A stretch of DNA of 64,000 nucleotides from Lwoffella lincolnii (GCF_002014765.1 NZ_MUYT01000007.1:91199-155198), one strand, 5' to 3'. Shown: positions 37,652-47,003, counted from the first letter of the stretch. Program-made: numbers and translations. The notes: generated by a model not told the origin, from the letters alone.

Positions 37652-37685
37652 ACACATGTAATACTAACACACATGTAATACTAAC
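37652..37685. repeat. Perfect 17-bp tandem duplication before ftsH
   Basis: ACACATGTAATACTAAC occurs twice head to tail, ending 28 bases before the ftsH start. The rest of the 366-base rlmE-ftsH spacer holds no convincing gene; a 65-codon frame at 37504 lacks a ribosome site. Confidence 0.95.
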
Positions 37686-37713
37686 AAGAGTAACACCGTA
37701 AAGGACACACACT

Positions 37714-39615
37714 GTGAATGATATGGTAAAAAACACCCTACTATGGCTGGTGGTCATTGGCGTGCTGGTGCTGATATTTAGTGGTTTTGACCAAAGGTCA
37801 GAACCTGACACGATGAACTATTCTGAATTTGTAACAGCGGTATCAAATGACCAAGTCGTCAAGGTTAAGATTGATGGTGAGCAAATAAAGGGTGAAAAAA
37901 AGAATGGCTCAGAGTTTGAGACCATTCGCCCTGCCATTAGTGATAATAGTTTAATGCCCATGCTGATTGAGCATGATGTTGAAGTACAAGGAGCAGCCCC
38001 TGAACGTCAAAGTGTGATGATGCAGTTGTTGATTGCCAGTTTCCCAGTGTTATTGATTATTGGCTTATTTTTGTTCTTTATGCGTAACATGCAAGGTGGC
38101 GGCGGTGGGCGAGTCGGTGGCCCGATGAGCTTTGGCAAATCTAAAGCCAAAATGCTGACTGAAGACCAAATCAAAGTAACCTTCGACGATGTGGCAGGGG
38201 CAGAAGAAGCCAAGCAAGAGGTGGTGGAAGTGGTGGATTTCTTGCGTGATCCAGACAAATTTACCAAGCTTGGGGCGACCATCCCTCGGGGTATTTTGAT
38301 GGTAGGACCACCAGGCACAGGTAAAACATTGCTTGCTAAAGCAATTGCTGGTGAAGCCAAAGTGCCATTTTTCTCCATTTCTGGCTCTGACTTTGTGGAG
38401 ATGTTTGTTGGTGTGGGGGCATCACGGGTGCGTGACATGTTTGAAAAAGCCAAAAAAAATGCCCCTTGCATCATCTTTATTGATGAGATTGATGCCGTTG
38501 GTCGTCATCGTGGTGCGGGTATGGGCGGTGGCAATGATGAACGTGAGCAGACCTTAAACCAATTATTGGTTGAGATGGATGGTTTTGAAGGTAATGATGG
38601 CGTTATCGTGATTGCTGCCACCAACCGTGTGGACGTGTTGGATAAAGCCTTATTGCGTCCAGGTCGTTTTGACCGTCAAGTACAAGTAGGATTACCAGAC
38701 ATCAAAGGACGTGAGCAAATCTTAAACGTACATCTTAAAAAACTGCCACAAACGGTGGGCGTTGATGTTAATTCGTTGGCTCGTGGCACGCCGGGATTTA
38801 GTGGTGCTCAACTGGCCAATCTTGTCAATGAAGCGGCATTGTTTGCTGCTCGTCGGGATAAAACCCATGTGGACATGAATGACTTTGAAGAAGCCAAAGA
38901 CAAGCTGTATATGGGCCCTGAACGTAAGTCAATGGTGCTAAGAGAAGAAGAACGCCGTGCCACCGCTTATCATGAAGCAGGTCATGCCTTGGTGGCTGAG
39001 TTACTTCCAGGAACTGACCCTGTTCATAAGGTAACAATCATGCCTCGTGGCTTTGCGTTGGGTGTCACATGGCAATTACCTGAGCATGACCAAACCAGTC
39101 ATAATAAGTCAAAAATGCTCAATGACATTGCCATCTTATTTGGTGGACGTATTGCTGAAGAAGTTTTTATCAATCAAAAATCCACTGGCGCATCGAATGA
39201 CTTTGAGCGTGCCACCAAAATGGCACGAGCCATGGTTACCAAATATGGCATGTCTGATGCGATGGGCATCATGGTGTATGAAGATGATGAACAATCAGGC
39301 TACTTTGGTGGCAGCTCACGCACCATCTCAGAAGCCACTCAGCAAAAAGTCGATGATGAAGTGAGACGCATGCTAGAAGAACAATACGACATTGCCCGTG
39401 AGTTGATTGAGGGTAATAAAGAAAAAATGCACATGATGGTTGATGCCTTGATGAAGTGGGAGACGATTGACCGTGACCAATTGCAAGACATCATGGCAGG
39501 TAATGAGCCTCGTGAGCCTAAGACTTATCAGCCCATCAATGTGCCTGCTGTTCAAGAAAATACCAGCGATTCAGGGTCATCAGGCAGTATGCCACCGCCT
39601 TTACCAGCGATGTGA
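37714..39615 (+). CDS. ftsH: ATP-dependent membrane zinc protease FtsH
   Basis: Membrane-bound AAA+ protease that degrades unassembled membrane proteins and regulators such as LpxC. The 633-residue protein starts at a GTG with AAAGGA upstream. It has two membrane helices (about 8-25 and 105-122), the P-loop GPPGTGKT (198-205), the second region of homology (ALLRPGRFDRQV), and the zinc-protease HEAGH (420-424). The C-terminal end is Ser/Pro-rich. Since lpxC lies in the same window, the usual LpxC turnover control may apply. Confidence 0.98.
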   Translation: MNDMVKNTLLWLVVIGVLVLIFSGFDQRSEPDTMNYSEFVTAVSNDQVVKVKIDGEQIKGEKKNGSEFETIRPAISDNSLMPMLIEHDVEVQGAAPERQSVMMQLLIASFPVLLIIGLFLFFMRNMQGGGGGRVGGPMSFGKSKAKMLTEDQIKVTFDDVAGAEEAKQEVVEVVDFLRDPDKFTKLGATIPRGILMVGPPGTGKTLLAKAIAGEAKVPFFSISGSDFVEMFVGVGASRVRDMFEKAKKNAPCIIFIDEIDAVGRHRGAGMGGGNDEREQTLNQLLVEMDGFEGNDGVIVIAATNRVDVLDKALLRPGRFDRQVQVGLPDIKGREQILNVHLKKLPQTVGVDVNSLARGTPGFSGAQLANLVNEAALFAARRDKTHVDMNDFEEAKDKLYMGPERKSMVLREEERRATAYHEAGHALVAELLPGTDPVHKVTIMPRGFALGVTWQLPEHDQTSHNKSKMLNDIAILFGGRIAEEVFINQKSTGASNDFERATKMARAMVTKYGMSDAMGIMVYEDDEQSGYFGGSSRTISEATQQKVDDEVRRMLEEQYDIARELIEGNKEKMHMMVDALMKWETIDRDQLQDIMAGNEPREPKTYQPINVPAVQENTSDSGSSGSMPPPLPAM

Positions 39616-39635
39616 ATAAAAGCGATGTGAATGAA
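39606..39635. repeat. 15-bp tandem duplication over the ftsH stop
   Basis: AGCGATGTGAATAAA and AGCGATGTGAATGAA lie head to tail (14 of 15 identical). The first copy includes the ftsH stop codon. Confidence 0.85.
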
Positions 39636-39685
39636 TCTGTCAATACAGATTTTGCATCACTCATCATTGACATTGGTCATCAATG

Positions 39686-39727
39686 GCCCTTTATCGTGTT
39701 GGTATCTTGGCATAAAGGGCTTTTTTT
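39686..39727 (+). terminator. Terminator after ftsH
   Basis: GCCCTTTAT (39686-39694) and ATAAAGGGC (39712-39720) form perfect 9-bp arms followed by seven T residues. Confidence 0.9.
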
Positions 39728-39823
39728 GCATTGATTGACCAGCATCAGTCATCTTCATCGTTAATCATTGAATGGCTGACCATTAGCCAAAGTTAAAAGT
39801 TAAGTGTTATCCAGAGTTTTACC

Positions 39824-40735
39824 ATGCCAGTTTCTATGCCATTTTTTATGTACCCATTGCCTAACCACACCCTCTGTTATCGTAATAAATGTCTGTCGCT
39901 GGCCAAACCGCAAATCATGGGCATACTGAATGTAACCCCAGACTCGTTTTCTGATGGTGGTGAGCATGACAGTGTTGCGTTGGCTGTCAAGCATGCCAAG
40001 CAAATGATGGCACAAGGGGCCAGCATCATTGATATTGGTGGGGAATCCACTCGTCCTAATGCTGATGTGGTGAGTACCGACCAAGAGCTTGAACGTGTTG
40101 TGCCTGTGGTACAAGCCATTCGTAACCAGCTTGGCGATGACGTGTGGCTATCGATTGACACCAGTAATCCCAAAGTGATGATGGCATCAATTGAGGCAGG
40201 GGCAGACATCATCAATGATGTGAGAGCGTTAAAGCGAGAAGGTGCGGTGCAAGTGGTGGCAGATTTGGCTGTGCCTGTGGTGCTGATGCACATGCGTGGT
40301 GAGCCTACCACCATGAATCAGTTAGCAAATTATGATGATGTGTTAACTGATGTGCTGACAGAGCTGAGCCAACGTGTCGATGCCGTGACCGCACAAGGGG
40401 TAAACCGCCATAACATCATCATTGACCCTGGTTTTGGTTTTGCCAAACATTATCAACACCATTGTCAACTGTTAAGGCAATTACAGGCATTTGGCTGTTT
40501 TGACTTACCGATACTGTTTGGGGTCTCTCGCAAACGCTTTTTGGGAGAAGTGTTAGACAACAGTGGCACACCTGCTTTTATTGGGCATACAGTGAAAGAC
40601 CGTGACCCTGTGGGTGTGGCAGCAGCGTTATTGGCGGTGCAACAAGGAGCGAGCATCATTCGTACCCATAATGTTGCCATGACCTGCCAAGCATTGGCAA
40701 TTTATGAACAGGTTTTTTTACAACAGACCCTTTAA
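39824..40735 (+). CDS. folP: Dihydropteroate synthase
   Basis: Condenses p-aminobenzoate with a pterin pyrophosphate in folate synthesis; the sulfonamide target. The 303-residue TIM-barrel protein has IMGILNVTPDSFSDGG, IDIGGESTRPNA and IIDPGFGFAKHYQHH. Length is slightly above average because of about 30 residues before the first motif. The stop overlaps the sdhE start by one base, indicating translational coupling. Confidence 0.97.
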   Translation: MPVSMPFFMYPLPNHTLCYRNKCLSLAKPQIMGILNVTPDSFSDGGEHDSVALAVKHAKQMMAQGASIIDIGGESTRPNADVVSTDQELERVVPVVQAIRNQLGDDVWLSIDTSNPKVMMASIEAGADIINDVRALKREGAVQVVADLAVPVVLMHMRGEPTTMNQLANYDDVLTDVLTELSQRVDAVTAQGVNRHNIIIDPGFGFAKHYQHHCQLLRQLQAFGCFDLPILFGVSRKRFLGEVLDNSGTPAFIGHTVKDRDPVGVAAALLAVQQGASIIRTHNVAMTCQALAIYEQVFLQQTL

Positions 40736-41013
40736 TGACGGACAGCAACATGACCACACAGCTTGAACCCACGATAGAGCAACGAAAAATCATCTACCAG
40801 GCCAGACGGGGCTTAAAAGAGCTGGATATTTTTATCGATCCGTATGTGAAACAGCATTACTTACACGCATCTGATGCTGAGCAACACGCCTTTGCAAAAC
40901 TGTTAAGCCATGAAGATCCAGATTTACTTAATTTTTTTATGGACTTGGATAAGCCAGCTGAGACAGACGTTGCCAATCTGATTGCCAAGCTAAAACAGCT
41001 GGTGCAATCTTGA
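40735..41013 (+). CDS. sdhE: Succinate dehydrogenase FAD assembly factor SdhE
   Basis: Small protein that helps attach FAD covalently to SdhA. The 92-residue sequence has the RGxxE signature as ARRGLKELDIFI and the later FAKLLSHEDPDLLNFFM. The first ATG overlaps the folP stop; a second at 40750 would shorten it by five residues. The following gene begins within its stop codon, matching the sdhE-ygfX pair of E. coli. Confidence 0.9.
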   Translation: MTDSNMTTQLEPTIEQRKIIYQARRGLKELDIFIDPYVKQHYLHASDAEQHAFAKLLSHEDPDLLNFFMDLDKPAETDVANLIAKLKQLVQS

Positions 41014-41513
41014 TGTCTGATGATGGTTTGGACGGGTACTCGGACGCACACTGGCGGATTGACTGTGTCATCAGACCCAGTTGGTTAAAATATGGCATTG
41101 TGCTGATGGTCATGCTGTCGGTTGTGATGGTTTGTGTGACACAAAATTTGACTTTAATGGGTTGGCTGATACTCGGTGTGATGGTGGTTTTATTGAGTGT
41201 GTGGCAAATACGACAAGGCAGAATTAGCCACTTGACCGAACCGCCCAAGTCAGTGATGACTGTCAATATTTATGAACAAGCGACCCATCAGAATCAATCC
41301 ATCGAAGCAACTTGGTTGATAAGACACCATCGCCAAAATACTGACCCTCAGCTATGGCAAGGTTATCTGTCAGAGTCTGCGGTTTATCCGATGGTGGTGC
41401 AGTTGCGGTTTAAGATTGTTGAACCATTTTCTAGGAATCTGACAGTCAATGTCTGGCAAGACCAAGTAGATGCAAGGCATTGGCAACTTATCAATGTGTT
41501 GGCTCGTTTGTGA
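41013..41513 (+). CDS. YgfX-like membrane protein
   Basis: A 166-residue protein with two adjacent membrane helices (about 27-45 and 48-65) and a cytosolic C-terminal domain. Sequence similarity is too weak for certainty, but the one-base overlap with sdhE and the topology match YgfX (CptA), encoded beside sdhE in other gammaproteobacteria and reported there as a putative toxin or envelope factor. The segment VYPMVVQLRF and the pattern WQDQVDARHWQLINVLARL recall the YgfX C terminus, where W-x-D and a final R-x-L are common. Confidence 0.65.
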   Translation: MSDDGLDGYSDAHWRIDCVIRPSWLKYGIVLMVMLSVVMVCVTQNLTLMGWLILGVMVVLLSVWQIRQGRISHLTEPPKSVMTVNIYEQATHQNQSIEATWLIRHHRQNTDPQLWQGYLSESAVYPMVVQLRFKIVEPFSRNLTVNVWQDQVDARHWQLINVLARL

Positions 41514-41628
41514 CGGTTGGTTTTTTAATAAATCTTGACACAAATTATGATAAACTTTGTACCAAATGGACAATGGACGCTGAGATTTTGCGGTAAACCA
41601 ATCACAAGCAATCATAAGGAGAGACCAC

Positions 41629-42798
41629 ATGCCTGCCTTACGTACGGACATTGATGCCAATGGCTTACTTGAATATTCGGTGGTGTATACCGACCGAGCG
41701 TTAAATCACATGTCAACGTCCTTTCAACAGGTCATGCGTGACTTATCCACTGAGATGAAGCATGTCTATCATGCTGATGCGGTGGCGATTGTGCCGGGGT
41801 CTGGCACATTTGCCATGGAAGCGGTGGCTCGTCAACTGGCAAGCAATCAGCGGGTGCTGATTTTGCGTAACGGCTATTTTAGCTATCGCTGGACGCAAAT
41901 CCTTGAAAAAGGGCACATCACCGATGACACAAACGTGTTGCCTGCTCAGCAAGTGGTTAATGAGAGTGAACCGACCACGGACAATCTGCCTTTTGCTCCT
42001 GTCAAAATTGAGCAAGCCATTGCCAAAATTGAACAATACCGTCCGTCGGTGGTGTTCGCTCCACATGTTGAGACTTCTTCTGGCATCATCTTAAGTGATG
42101 ACTACATCAAACAGCTTGCCGATGCTGTGCATGCTGTGGGTGGGTTATTGGTGATTGATTGCATCGCCAGCGGTTGTGTTTGGCTAAACATGACAGCGTT
42201 AGGCATTGATGTCATCATCTCTGCCCCACAAAAGGGCTGGAGCAGTACCCCTTGTGCAGGCATTGTGATGATGAATACGCAAGCGGTGCAAGCGGTACAT
42301 GCCAGTGAGTCGACCAGCTTTAGCTGTGATTTAAAGCAGTGGCTTGCCATCATGCAAGCTTATGAAAATGGCGGACACGCCTATCACACCACCATGCCCA
42401 CTGATGGCTTACGTCAGTTCCGTGATGTGGTGATGGAAGCCAAAGCCATTGGCTATGATGAGCTAAAATCTCGCCAATGGGAGCTTGGTAACCGTATCCG
42501 TGATTTGTTAGAAGATAATGACATCGACAGCGTGGCAGCAGATGGCTGGCAAGCCCCTGCGGTGGTGGTATGCTATACCGATGATGATGCCATGCACAAG
42601 GGTCAGGCCTTTGCCCAAGAGGGGGTGCAGATAGCCGCTGGCGTGCCGTTGCAAGTGGGTGAACCAGATGGCTTTAAGACCTTTCGCTTGGGGTTGTTTG
42701 GCTTGGACAAACTTAAAGACATTGATGGCACGGTACAGCGGTTTGCTGATGTGTTGGATAAAGTATTGGCAAAAGGCATTGGCAAAAAGCAAAAATAG
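41629..42798 (+). CDS. Class V pyridoxal-phosphate aminotransferase
   Basis: A 389-residue fold-type I PLP enzyme of the alanine-glyoxylate/serine-pyruvate aminotransferase group. It shows IVPGSGTFAMEAVARQL near the N terminus, the cofactor Asp in LLVIDCIASGCVW, and the Schiff-base Lys in ISAPQKGWSS. The C-terminal FRLGLFGLDKL is also typical of the group. Substrate cannot be told from sequence. A ribosome site GGAGAG precedes the ATG. It is a single gene between ygfX-like and the sulfur cluster. Confidence 0.85.
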   Translation: MPALRTDIDANGLLEYSVVYTDRALNHMSTSFQQVMRDLSTEMKHVYHADAVAIVPGSGTFAMEAVARQLASNQRVLILRNGYFSYRWTQILEKGHITDDTNVLPAQQVVNESEPTTDNLPFAPVKIEQAIAKIEQYRPSVVFAPHVETSSGIILSDDYIKQLADAVHAVGGLLVIDCIASGCVWLNMTALGIDVIISAPQKGWSSTPCAGIVMMNTQAVQAVHASESTSFSCDLKQWLAIMQAYENGGHAYHTTMPTDGLRQFRDVVMEAKAIGYDELKSRQWELGNRIRDLLEDNDIDSVAADGWQAPAVVVCYTDDDAMHKGQAFAQEGVQIAAGVPLQVGEPDGFKTFRLGLFGLDKLKDIDGTVQRFADVLDKVLAKGIGKKQK

Positions 42799-42806
42799 GT
42801 TGGCGA

Positions 42807-42989
42807 TTATCTTTTACAAGAGTTTATTCCCAATAATCTGTATAGGGGGCAAAAACGGATAGAACCTGTTACCAAAGGTATCAACCCAACCAGCCCCCAC
42901 CAGTTTTGAAAATATAGTCCTAATCCCAATATCACCACCCCAATGATGATGCGTAACGCACGTTCGGTTTGTCCGACATTGATTTTCAT
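42807..42989 (-). CDS. DUF2892 (YgaP-like) membrane protein
   Basis: A 60-residue protein with the DUF2892 pattern: MKINVGQTERALRIIIGVV, two membrane helices, and a Cys-containing end (RFCPLYRLLGIN) that includes the CPLY motif found in membrane parts of rhodanese-type sulfur transferases. It lies 65 bases downstream of the persulfide dioxygenase on the same strand, so it probably takes part in sulfur handling at the membrane. GGAGAT precedes the ATG. Confidence 0.88.
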   Translation of the reverse strand: MKINVGQTERALRIIIGVVILGLGLYFQNWWGLVGLIPLVTGSIRFCPLYRLLGINSCKR

Positions 42990-43054
42990 GATTATCTCCT
43001 TTGCTCTGATAAAAAACGTGTTGTGGTAAAAAACGCTTATGTGATTTGTTGATG

Positions 43055-43927
43055 TTATTTGCCCAACACATTTAACGGAATTTTAAGGTAGCGTGTGCCA
43101 TTGTCTTCAGGTTCGGGCATCTTGCCTGCTTGGATATTGACTTGTATCGATGGCAATATCAAATGGGGCATCGCAAGGGTGGCATCACGCCGTTCACGCA
43201 TGACCACAAATTCTTCTTTATTTATCCCATCTTTAACATGAATGTTGCTCTGTTTTTGAGCGCTCACCGTGGTGGAAGGGGTATAGGTGCGACCGCCACT
43301 GGGATAGTCATGGCACAAATACATTAAGGTGTCATCAGGCAAAGTCAGCAAACGCTGGATAGAGTCGTATAGCGTGCCTGCGTCTCCCCCCGGAAAATCA
43401 CAACGAGCTGTTCCCACGTCAGGGGCAAATAACGTATCCCCCACAAACACCACTGTTTTTTCTTCATCAGTTGCCACATACGCCATGTCAGCAGGGGTAT
43501 GCCCTGGTACGTGCATGGCGGTGATGGTGATTTTGCCTAGCTTAAGTTGACTGTCTTCGTCTGTCAAGACATCAAACTGACTGGCATCGGTCTTAAAGTG
43601 GGCATCTAGGTTAAACACTTCTTTAAAGATGGTTTGCACCCCAGTAATGTGCCTACCAATCACCAATTTACCGCCAAGTTCGGCTTTTATGTGTGGTGCG
43701 GCGGATAAATGGTCAGCATGAGCGTGGGTTTCAATGATGTAATTAACCTGCCAGTGGTGCTGTTTGATAAAATCAATCACGTCATTGGCACTGGTGGTTG
43801 ACGTGTGCCCTGATTTGGCATCAAAGTCCAACACAGGGTCGATGATGGCACACACGCCAGCATCAGCATCTGCCAAAATGTGCGTATAAGTTTCGGTATC
43901 TTGATGTAAAAAAGAATGCACCTGCAT
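43055..43927 (-). CDS. ETHE1/Blh-type persulfide dioxygenase
   Basis: Metallo-beta-lactamase-fold enzyme of 290 residues, expected to oxidise glutathione persulfide to sulfite. The metal site HAHADH is at 68-73, and HVPGHTPADMAY, FVGDTLFAPDVGTARCDFPGG and YLCHDYP complete the ETHE1/Blh pattern; these enzymes use a single iron. It diverges from a BigR-type regulator and is followed by a DUF2892 gene, the usual sulfide-detoxification grouping. The DUF442 domain that is fused to this enzyme in some bacteria is encoded separately at 47014. Confidence 0.88.
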   Translation of the reverse strand: MQVHSFLHQDTETYTHILADADAGVCAIIDPVLDFDAKSGHTSTTSANDVIDFIKQHHWQVNYIIETHAHADHLSAAPHIKAELGGKLVIGRHITGVQTIFKEVFNLDAHFKTDASQFDVLTDEDSQLKLGKITITAMHVPGHTPADMAYVATDEEKTVVFVGDTLFAPDVGTARCDFPGGDAGTLYDSIQRLLTLPDDTLMYLCHDYPSGGRTYTPSTTVSAQKQSNIHVKDGINKEEFVVMRERRDATLAMPHLILPSIQVNIQAGKMPEPEDNGTRYLKIPLNVLGK

Positions 43928-43985
43928 AACTGTTCCTGCGATTAATTTCTGTCTTAAATATCTTAAGAAAATTAGCTTAGCATGG

Positions 43986-43999
43986 ACATATCAATATGT
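43986..43999. promoter_or_regulatory. Candidate BigR-type operator
   Basis: ACATAT-CA-ATATGT is a perfect 14-bp palindrome in the very AT-rich spacer between the dioxygenase and the ArsR-family gene. BigR and its relatives bind AT-rich palindromes in equivalent spacers. The exact match to a known box was not checked. Confidence 0.45.
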
Positions 44000-44097
44000 A
44001 AATATATATAATGTAAAAAACGCAATAATATTGACACGCATCATGCGATTACTGATAATAAGATAAACCATCATGTAATTAAGATGATAAAACCGTC

Positions 44098-44484
44098 ATG
44101 AATCAGTCAGAGACCCCCATGAATGATACCCCAAAGACATCTGCCATTGATGGTATTAATGGCATTCACTCATGCCAAGATGATGATTTGATGCGTCAGA
44201 TGCAAGCCGTCATATTTGATGCCAGCCAACTGCTGAAGTCTTTATCCCACCCTGATCGCTTGCTGTTGATGTGTCAGCTGACCCAAGGGGAGTATTGTGT
44301 CAGTGAACTTGAGCAGAAAATTGGTTTGGGGCAACCCAACCTATCGCAACAATTGGGCATATTGCGTAAACAGAACATGGTGGCGACTCGTCGTGATGGT
44401 AAGCAAATCTATTACCACATTACCAATGATGATGCGATGGCGTTATTGCAGTTATTGTATCAGCGGTTTTGTCTGGAGCGTTGA
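44098..44484 (+). CDS. BigR/SqrR-like sulfide-sensing ArsR repressor
   Basis: A 128-residue winged-helix repressor of the ArsR family. The DNA-reading helix is QPNLSQQLGILRKQ. Cys59 (LLMCQL) and Cys125 (YQRFCLE) are 66 residues apart, the same spacing as the two cysteines of BigR and SqrR that form a polysulfide bridge. A third Cys67 lies nearby. It diverges from the persulfide dioxygenase and lies just before a SulP gene, so it probably controls both in response to sulfide. A second in-frame ATG at 44119 is possible. Confidence 0.85.
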   Translation: MNQSETPMNDTPKTSAIDGINGIHSCQDDDLMRQMQAVIFDASQLLKSLSHPDRLLLMCQLTQGEYCVSELEQKIGLGQPNLSQQLGILRKQNMVATRRDGKQIYYHITNDDAMALLQLLYQRFCLER

Positions 44485-44548
44485 TGGTTTTTATTTATTG
44501 TCTATTTTTCTTCTATTGTCTATTTATGCCATCTGACGGTTGTCCATC

Positions 44549-46300
44549 ATGTCTCGTTGTCCATTGACCAAATTGCCGTTAGTATCTTCGCTATTGTCCT
44601 TATTTTCTGTGTTAGCCGTACCTGTTTGGTTGCGTGAGTATCGACTTGCCAATCTGCCCAGTGATGTGATTGCAGGCTTGGTGGTGGGGATACTGGTCAT
44701 TCCGCAAAGTTTGGGCTATGCAACATTGGCAGGGTTGCCTCCTGAATATGGGTTGTATGCTGCCATCGTGCCTGTGCTGGTATATGCGTGGGCAGGTGCC
44801 AGTATGGTACAGGCGGTCGGCCCTGTTGCCATTGCTGCCATCATGACTGCCAGTAGTCTTGCCCCTTATGCTGATAGGGGGGTGGCGGTTTATGTCAGTA
44901 TGGCAAGCCTACAAGCGGTGCTGGTGGGGGTGATGTTATGTTTAGCAGGGTGGTTAAAGTTGGGTTGGGTTACCCAGTTTATCAGCCGTGGGGTGGCATC
45001 AGGTTTTATCAGTGGGGCGGCGGTGCTGATATTCATCAGTCAGCTAAAATACGTAACTGGCGTGCCTTTTAGTGGTAACACACTGTTGAGTTATTTACAT
45101 GGGTTTATTGGTCATATTCACCAGCTTCATGGGCTAACCACGCTCTTAGGGGCAGTGGGTTTTGTGCTGTTATTGCTCAATCGCCATGCCAAAGGTTGGC
45201 TATGGGGCTTTTGGCTTAATCAAGCTGATACCAAATGGGCAGAGCGACTGTTTCCGTTGGGTTTGGTGGTTGTTTTTATCGGATTGAGTCATCTTTTTGG
45301 TTGGGGCAATCAAGGTGTTAAGGTCATTGGCATCATTCCTAGCGGTTTGCCCCACTGGTCTTTGCCTGCCATGCCTAAAGTTGATGAGCTGATGACGCTA
45401 TTGCCCAATGTGGGGCTGATGGCATTGATTATTTTTGTGTCCAGTCATTCGGTGGCAAGCCATTATGCCCGTTTGCGTCGTGAGCGGTTTGATGCCAGTT
45501 TGGAGCTAAAGGGGTTAGGGCTTGCCAATTTGGTGGGAGGCTTTTTTCAGAGTTTTGCCATTGCTGGGGGGGTCTCTCGCACCGCCATCAATGTCGATTC
45601 TGGGGCAAAGTCCCCCATCGCCAGCGTGGTAACTGTGGGTGTGATGGTATCGGCGTTGTTGGTCTTAGGACCATTGATGTCGCCCTTGCCATATGCGTTA
45701 TTGGGGGCAACCATCATGTCATCTGTCATTGGCCTGATTGACTGGCGAACCTTTATTCACGCATGGCGAGTGGATAGGCTAGATGCCATCAGCTTTTCGG
45801 TAACCTTTGTGGCGGTGCTGGTGTTTGGGCTAAACATGGGTTTGGTACTGGGGCTGTTGGCATCATTTGCCAGTTTGATTTGGCAGTCCAGCCAACCACA
45901 CATTGCCATTGTTGGTGTGCTTGAGGGAACAGAGCATTTTCGCAACATCAACCGTCATGATGTGCAAACTTTTGACAACCTGCTGATTATGCGGATAGAT
46001 GAAAGTTTATTTTTTGGTAACAGTGAATCGGTACAGATGCAATTATTTAGTGCCATTAAAACCAAGCCCCAGGCCAGCGAGATAATCATCATCATGTCAG
46101 CGGTCAATCACATTGATTTGACCGCTCAAGAGATGTTAATTGAGTTAAATCACGCTTTGGTCAGCCAAAACAAGCGTTTGCACTATGCGGTTATCAAAGG
46201 TCCTGTGATGGACGTTATCGAGCATACCGATGTCATCAAGCAGTTATCTGGTAAGGTGTATTTAAGCACGATAAAAGCGGTGCAAGAACTTAAAAAATAG
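44549..46300 (+). CDS. SulP-family anion transporter with STAS domain
   Basis: A 583-residue inner-membrane transporter. It begins with the SulP signature GLVVGILVIPQSLGYATLAGLPPEYGLYAA, given here in part as IPQSLGYATLAGLPPEYGLY. It has 10 or more hydrophobic helices and ends in a cytosolic STAS domain (from about 455, LLIMRIDESLFFGNSESV). Members move sulfate, bicarbonate or other anions. Its place after the BigR-like gene suggests traffic of sulfate, sulfite or thiosulfate linked to sulfide oxidation. I chose the ATG at 44549 over a TTG three codons earlier. Confidence 0.88.
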   Translation: MSRCPLTKLPLVSSLLSLFSVLAVPVWLREYRLANLPSDVIAGLVVGILVIPQSLGYATLAGLPPEYGLYAAIVPVLVYAWAGASMVQAVGPVAIAAIMTASSLAPYADRGVAVYVSMASLQAVLVGVMLCLAGWLKLGWVTQFISRGVASGFISGAAVLIFISQLKYVTGVPFSGNTLLSYLHGFIGHIHQLHGLTTLLGAVGFVLLLLNRHAKGWLWGFWLNQADTKWAERLFPLGLVVVFIGLSHLFGWGNQGVKVIGIIPSGLPHWSLPAMPKVDELMTLLPNVGLMALIIFVSSHSVASHYARLRRERFDASLELKGLGLANLVGGFFQSFAIAGGVSRTAINVDSGAKSPIASVVTVGVMVSALLVLGPLMSPLPYALLGATIMSSVIGLIDWRTFIHAWRVDRLDAISFSVTFVAVLVFGLNMGLVLGLLASFASLIWQSSQPHIAIVGVLEGTEHFRNINRHDVQTFDNLLIMRIDESLFFGNSESVQMQLFSAIKTKPQASEIIIIMSAVNHIDLTAQEMLIELNHALVSQNKRLHYAVIKGPVMDVIEHTDVIKQLSGKVYLSTIKAVQELKK

Positions 46301-46401
46301 CTTAATTAAAAACAGCTTAAAAACTCAGGCAGATAAACTCAATCATGTGCCATAATACAAACCATTGCCACACACCCAAAAAGGATACCCCCATACCCAA
46401 A

Positions 46402-46539
46402 ATGCACACCCCAAACCTGGTGGATAACAACATTGACCGCATCTGTCAGCTGTTCCCCCACTGCATCAGCGAAAAAGCAAAAACCGACGCGAGCGGCAAC
46501 ATTATCAAAGACAAAAAAGGACACCCCATCATCGAGTAA
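46402..46539 (+). pseudogene. Remnant of type III methyltransferase (Mod) N terminus
   Basis: A 45-codon open frame beginning MHTPNLVDNNIDRICQLFPH and ending KDKKGHPIIE resembles the extreme N terminus of type III R-M methyltransferases, which begin with a K/NLVDNN..R...LFP.C-type segment. The rest of Mod, including its DPPY catalytic region, is absent. It is followed at once, in another frame, by a piece resembling the end of the type III Res protein, so the locus looks internally deleted. Confidence 0.6.
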
Positions 46540-46540
46540 T

Positions 46541-46873
46541 GACGTGGTGGTGTATGCCAAATTGCCCAAAAACTTCACCATACCACCCCCATTTGGGAGC
46601 TATAATCCTGACTGGGCAATCGCTTTTAACCAAGACAGCGTTCATCATGTGTATTTTGTCGCTGAAACCAAAGGCTCAACCCATGCCATTGACTTACGAG
46701 AGCGTGAAAAACAAAAGATTGCCAGTGCTGGGGTGTTTTTTGATAAACTAAGGCAAAGTCAAACAGATGAGACAGCGGATAAACAGCCCATGCCCATCAC
46801 TTATGCCGTGGTCAGTAACTTTGAGCAGTTGATGCAAATGGTAGGCAAGCCAAGTGCTAAGTTACCCACTTAG
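46541..46873 (+). pseudogene. Remnant of type III restriction subunit (Res) C terminus
   Basis: About 110 codons resemble the C-terminal nuclease end of type III Res proteins: VVVYAKLPKNF, YNPDWAIAF (Asp of the nuclease site), VYFVAETKGS (Glu and Lys of the same site) and REREKQKIASAGVFF. The DEAD-box helicase part is missing. The frame can be opened upstream only through the Mod remnant's shifted frame. Together with the Mod fragment it marks a collapsed type III R-M locus; only the nuclease motif survives intact. Confidence 0.7.
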
Positions 46874-46969
46874 GGTTGTTTGGGTTTAAATGGCATCAAT
46901 CCATGACAAAAAAGCGTCATCATGCTGATATGATAAGCTTTGCCAAACTTTGATTGAACTTTAATCAAA

Positions 46970-47003
46970 CTTTAATCAATGAAATGCTTTAATCAATGAA
47001 ATA
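46970..47003. repeat. 17-bp tandem duplication before the DUF442 gene
   Basis: CTTTAATCAATGAAATG and CTTTAATCAATGAAATA lie head to tail (16 of 17 identical), with a partial third copy (ACTTTAATCAAA) just upstream. Confidence 0.9.

Noticed and set aside
37504..37701. 65-codon frame upstream of ftsH
   Set aside because: Runs into the 17-bp duplication and lacks a ribosome site; the low-complexity end (repeated Asn/Thr/His) comes from the repeat.
46345..46401. Upstream extension of the Mod remnant
   Set aside because: The added residues do not resemble Mod N termini and the ATG at 46402 matches the expected family start.
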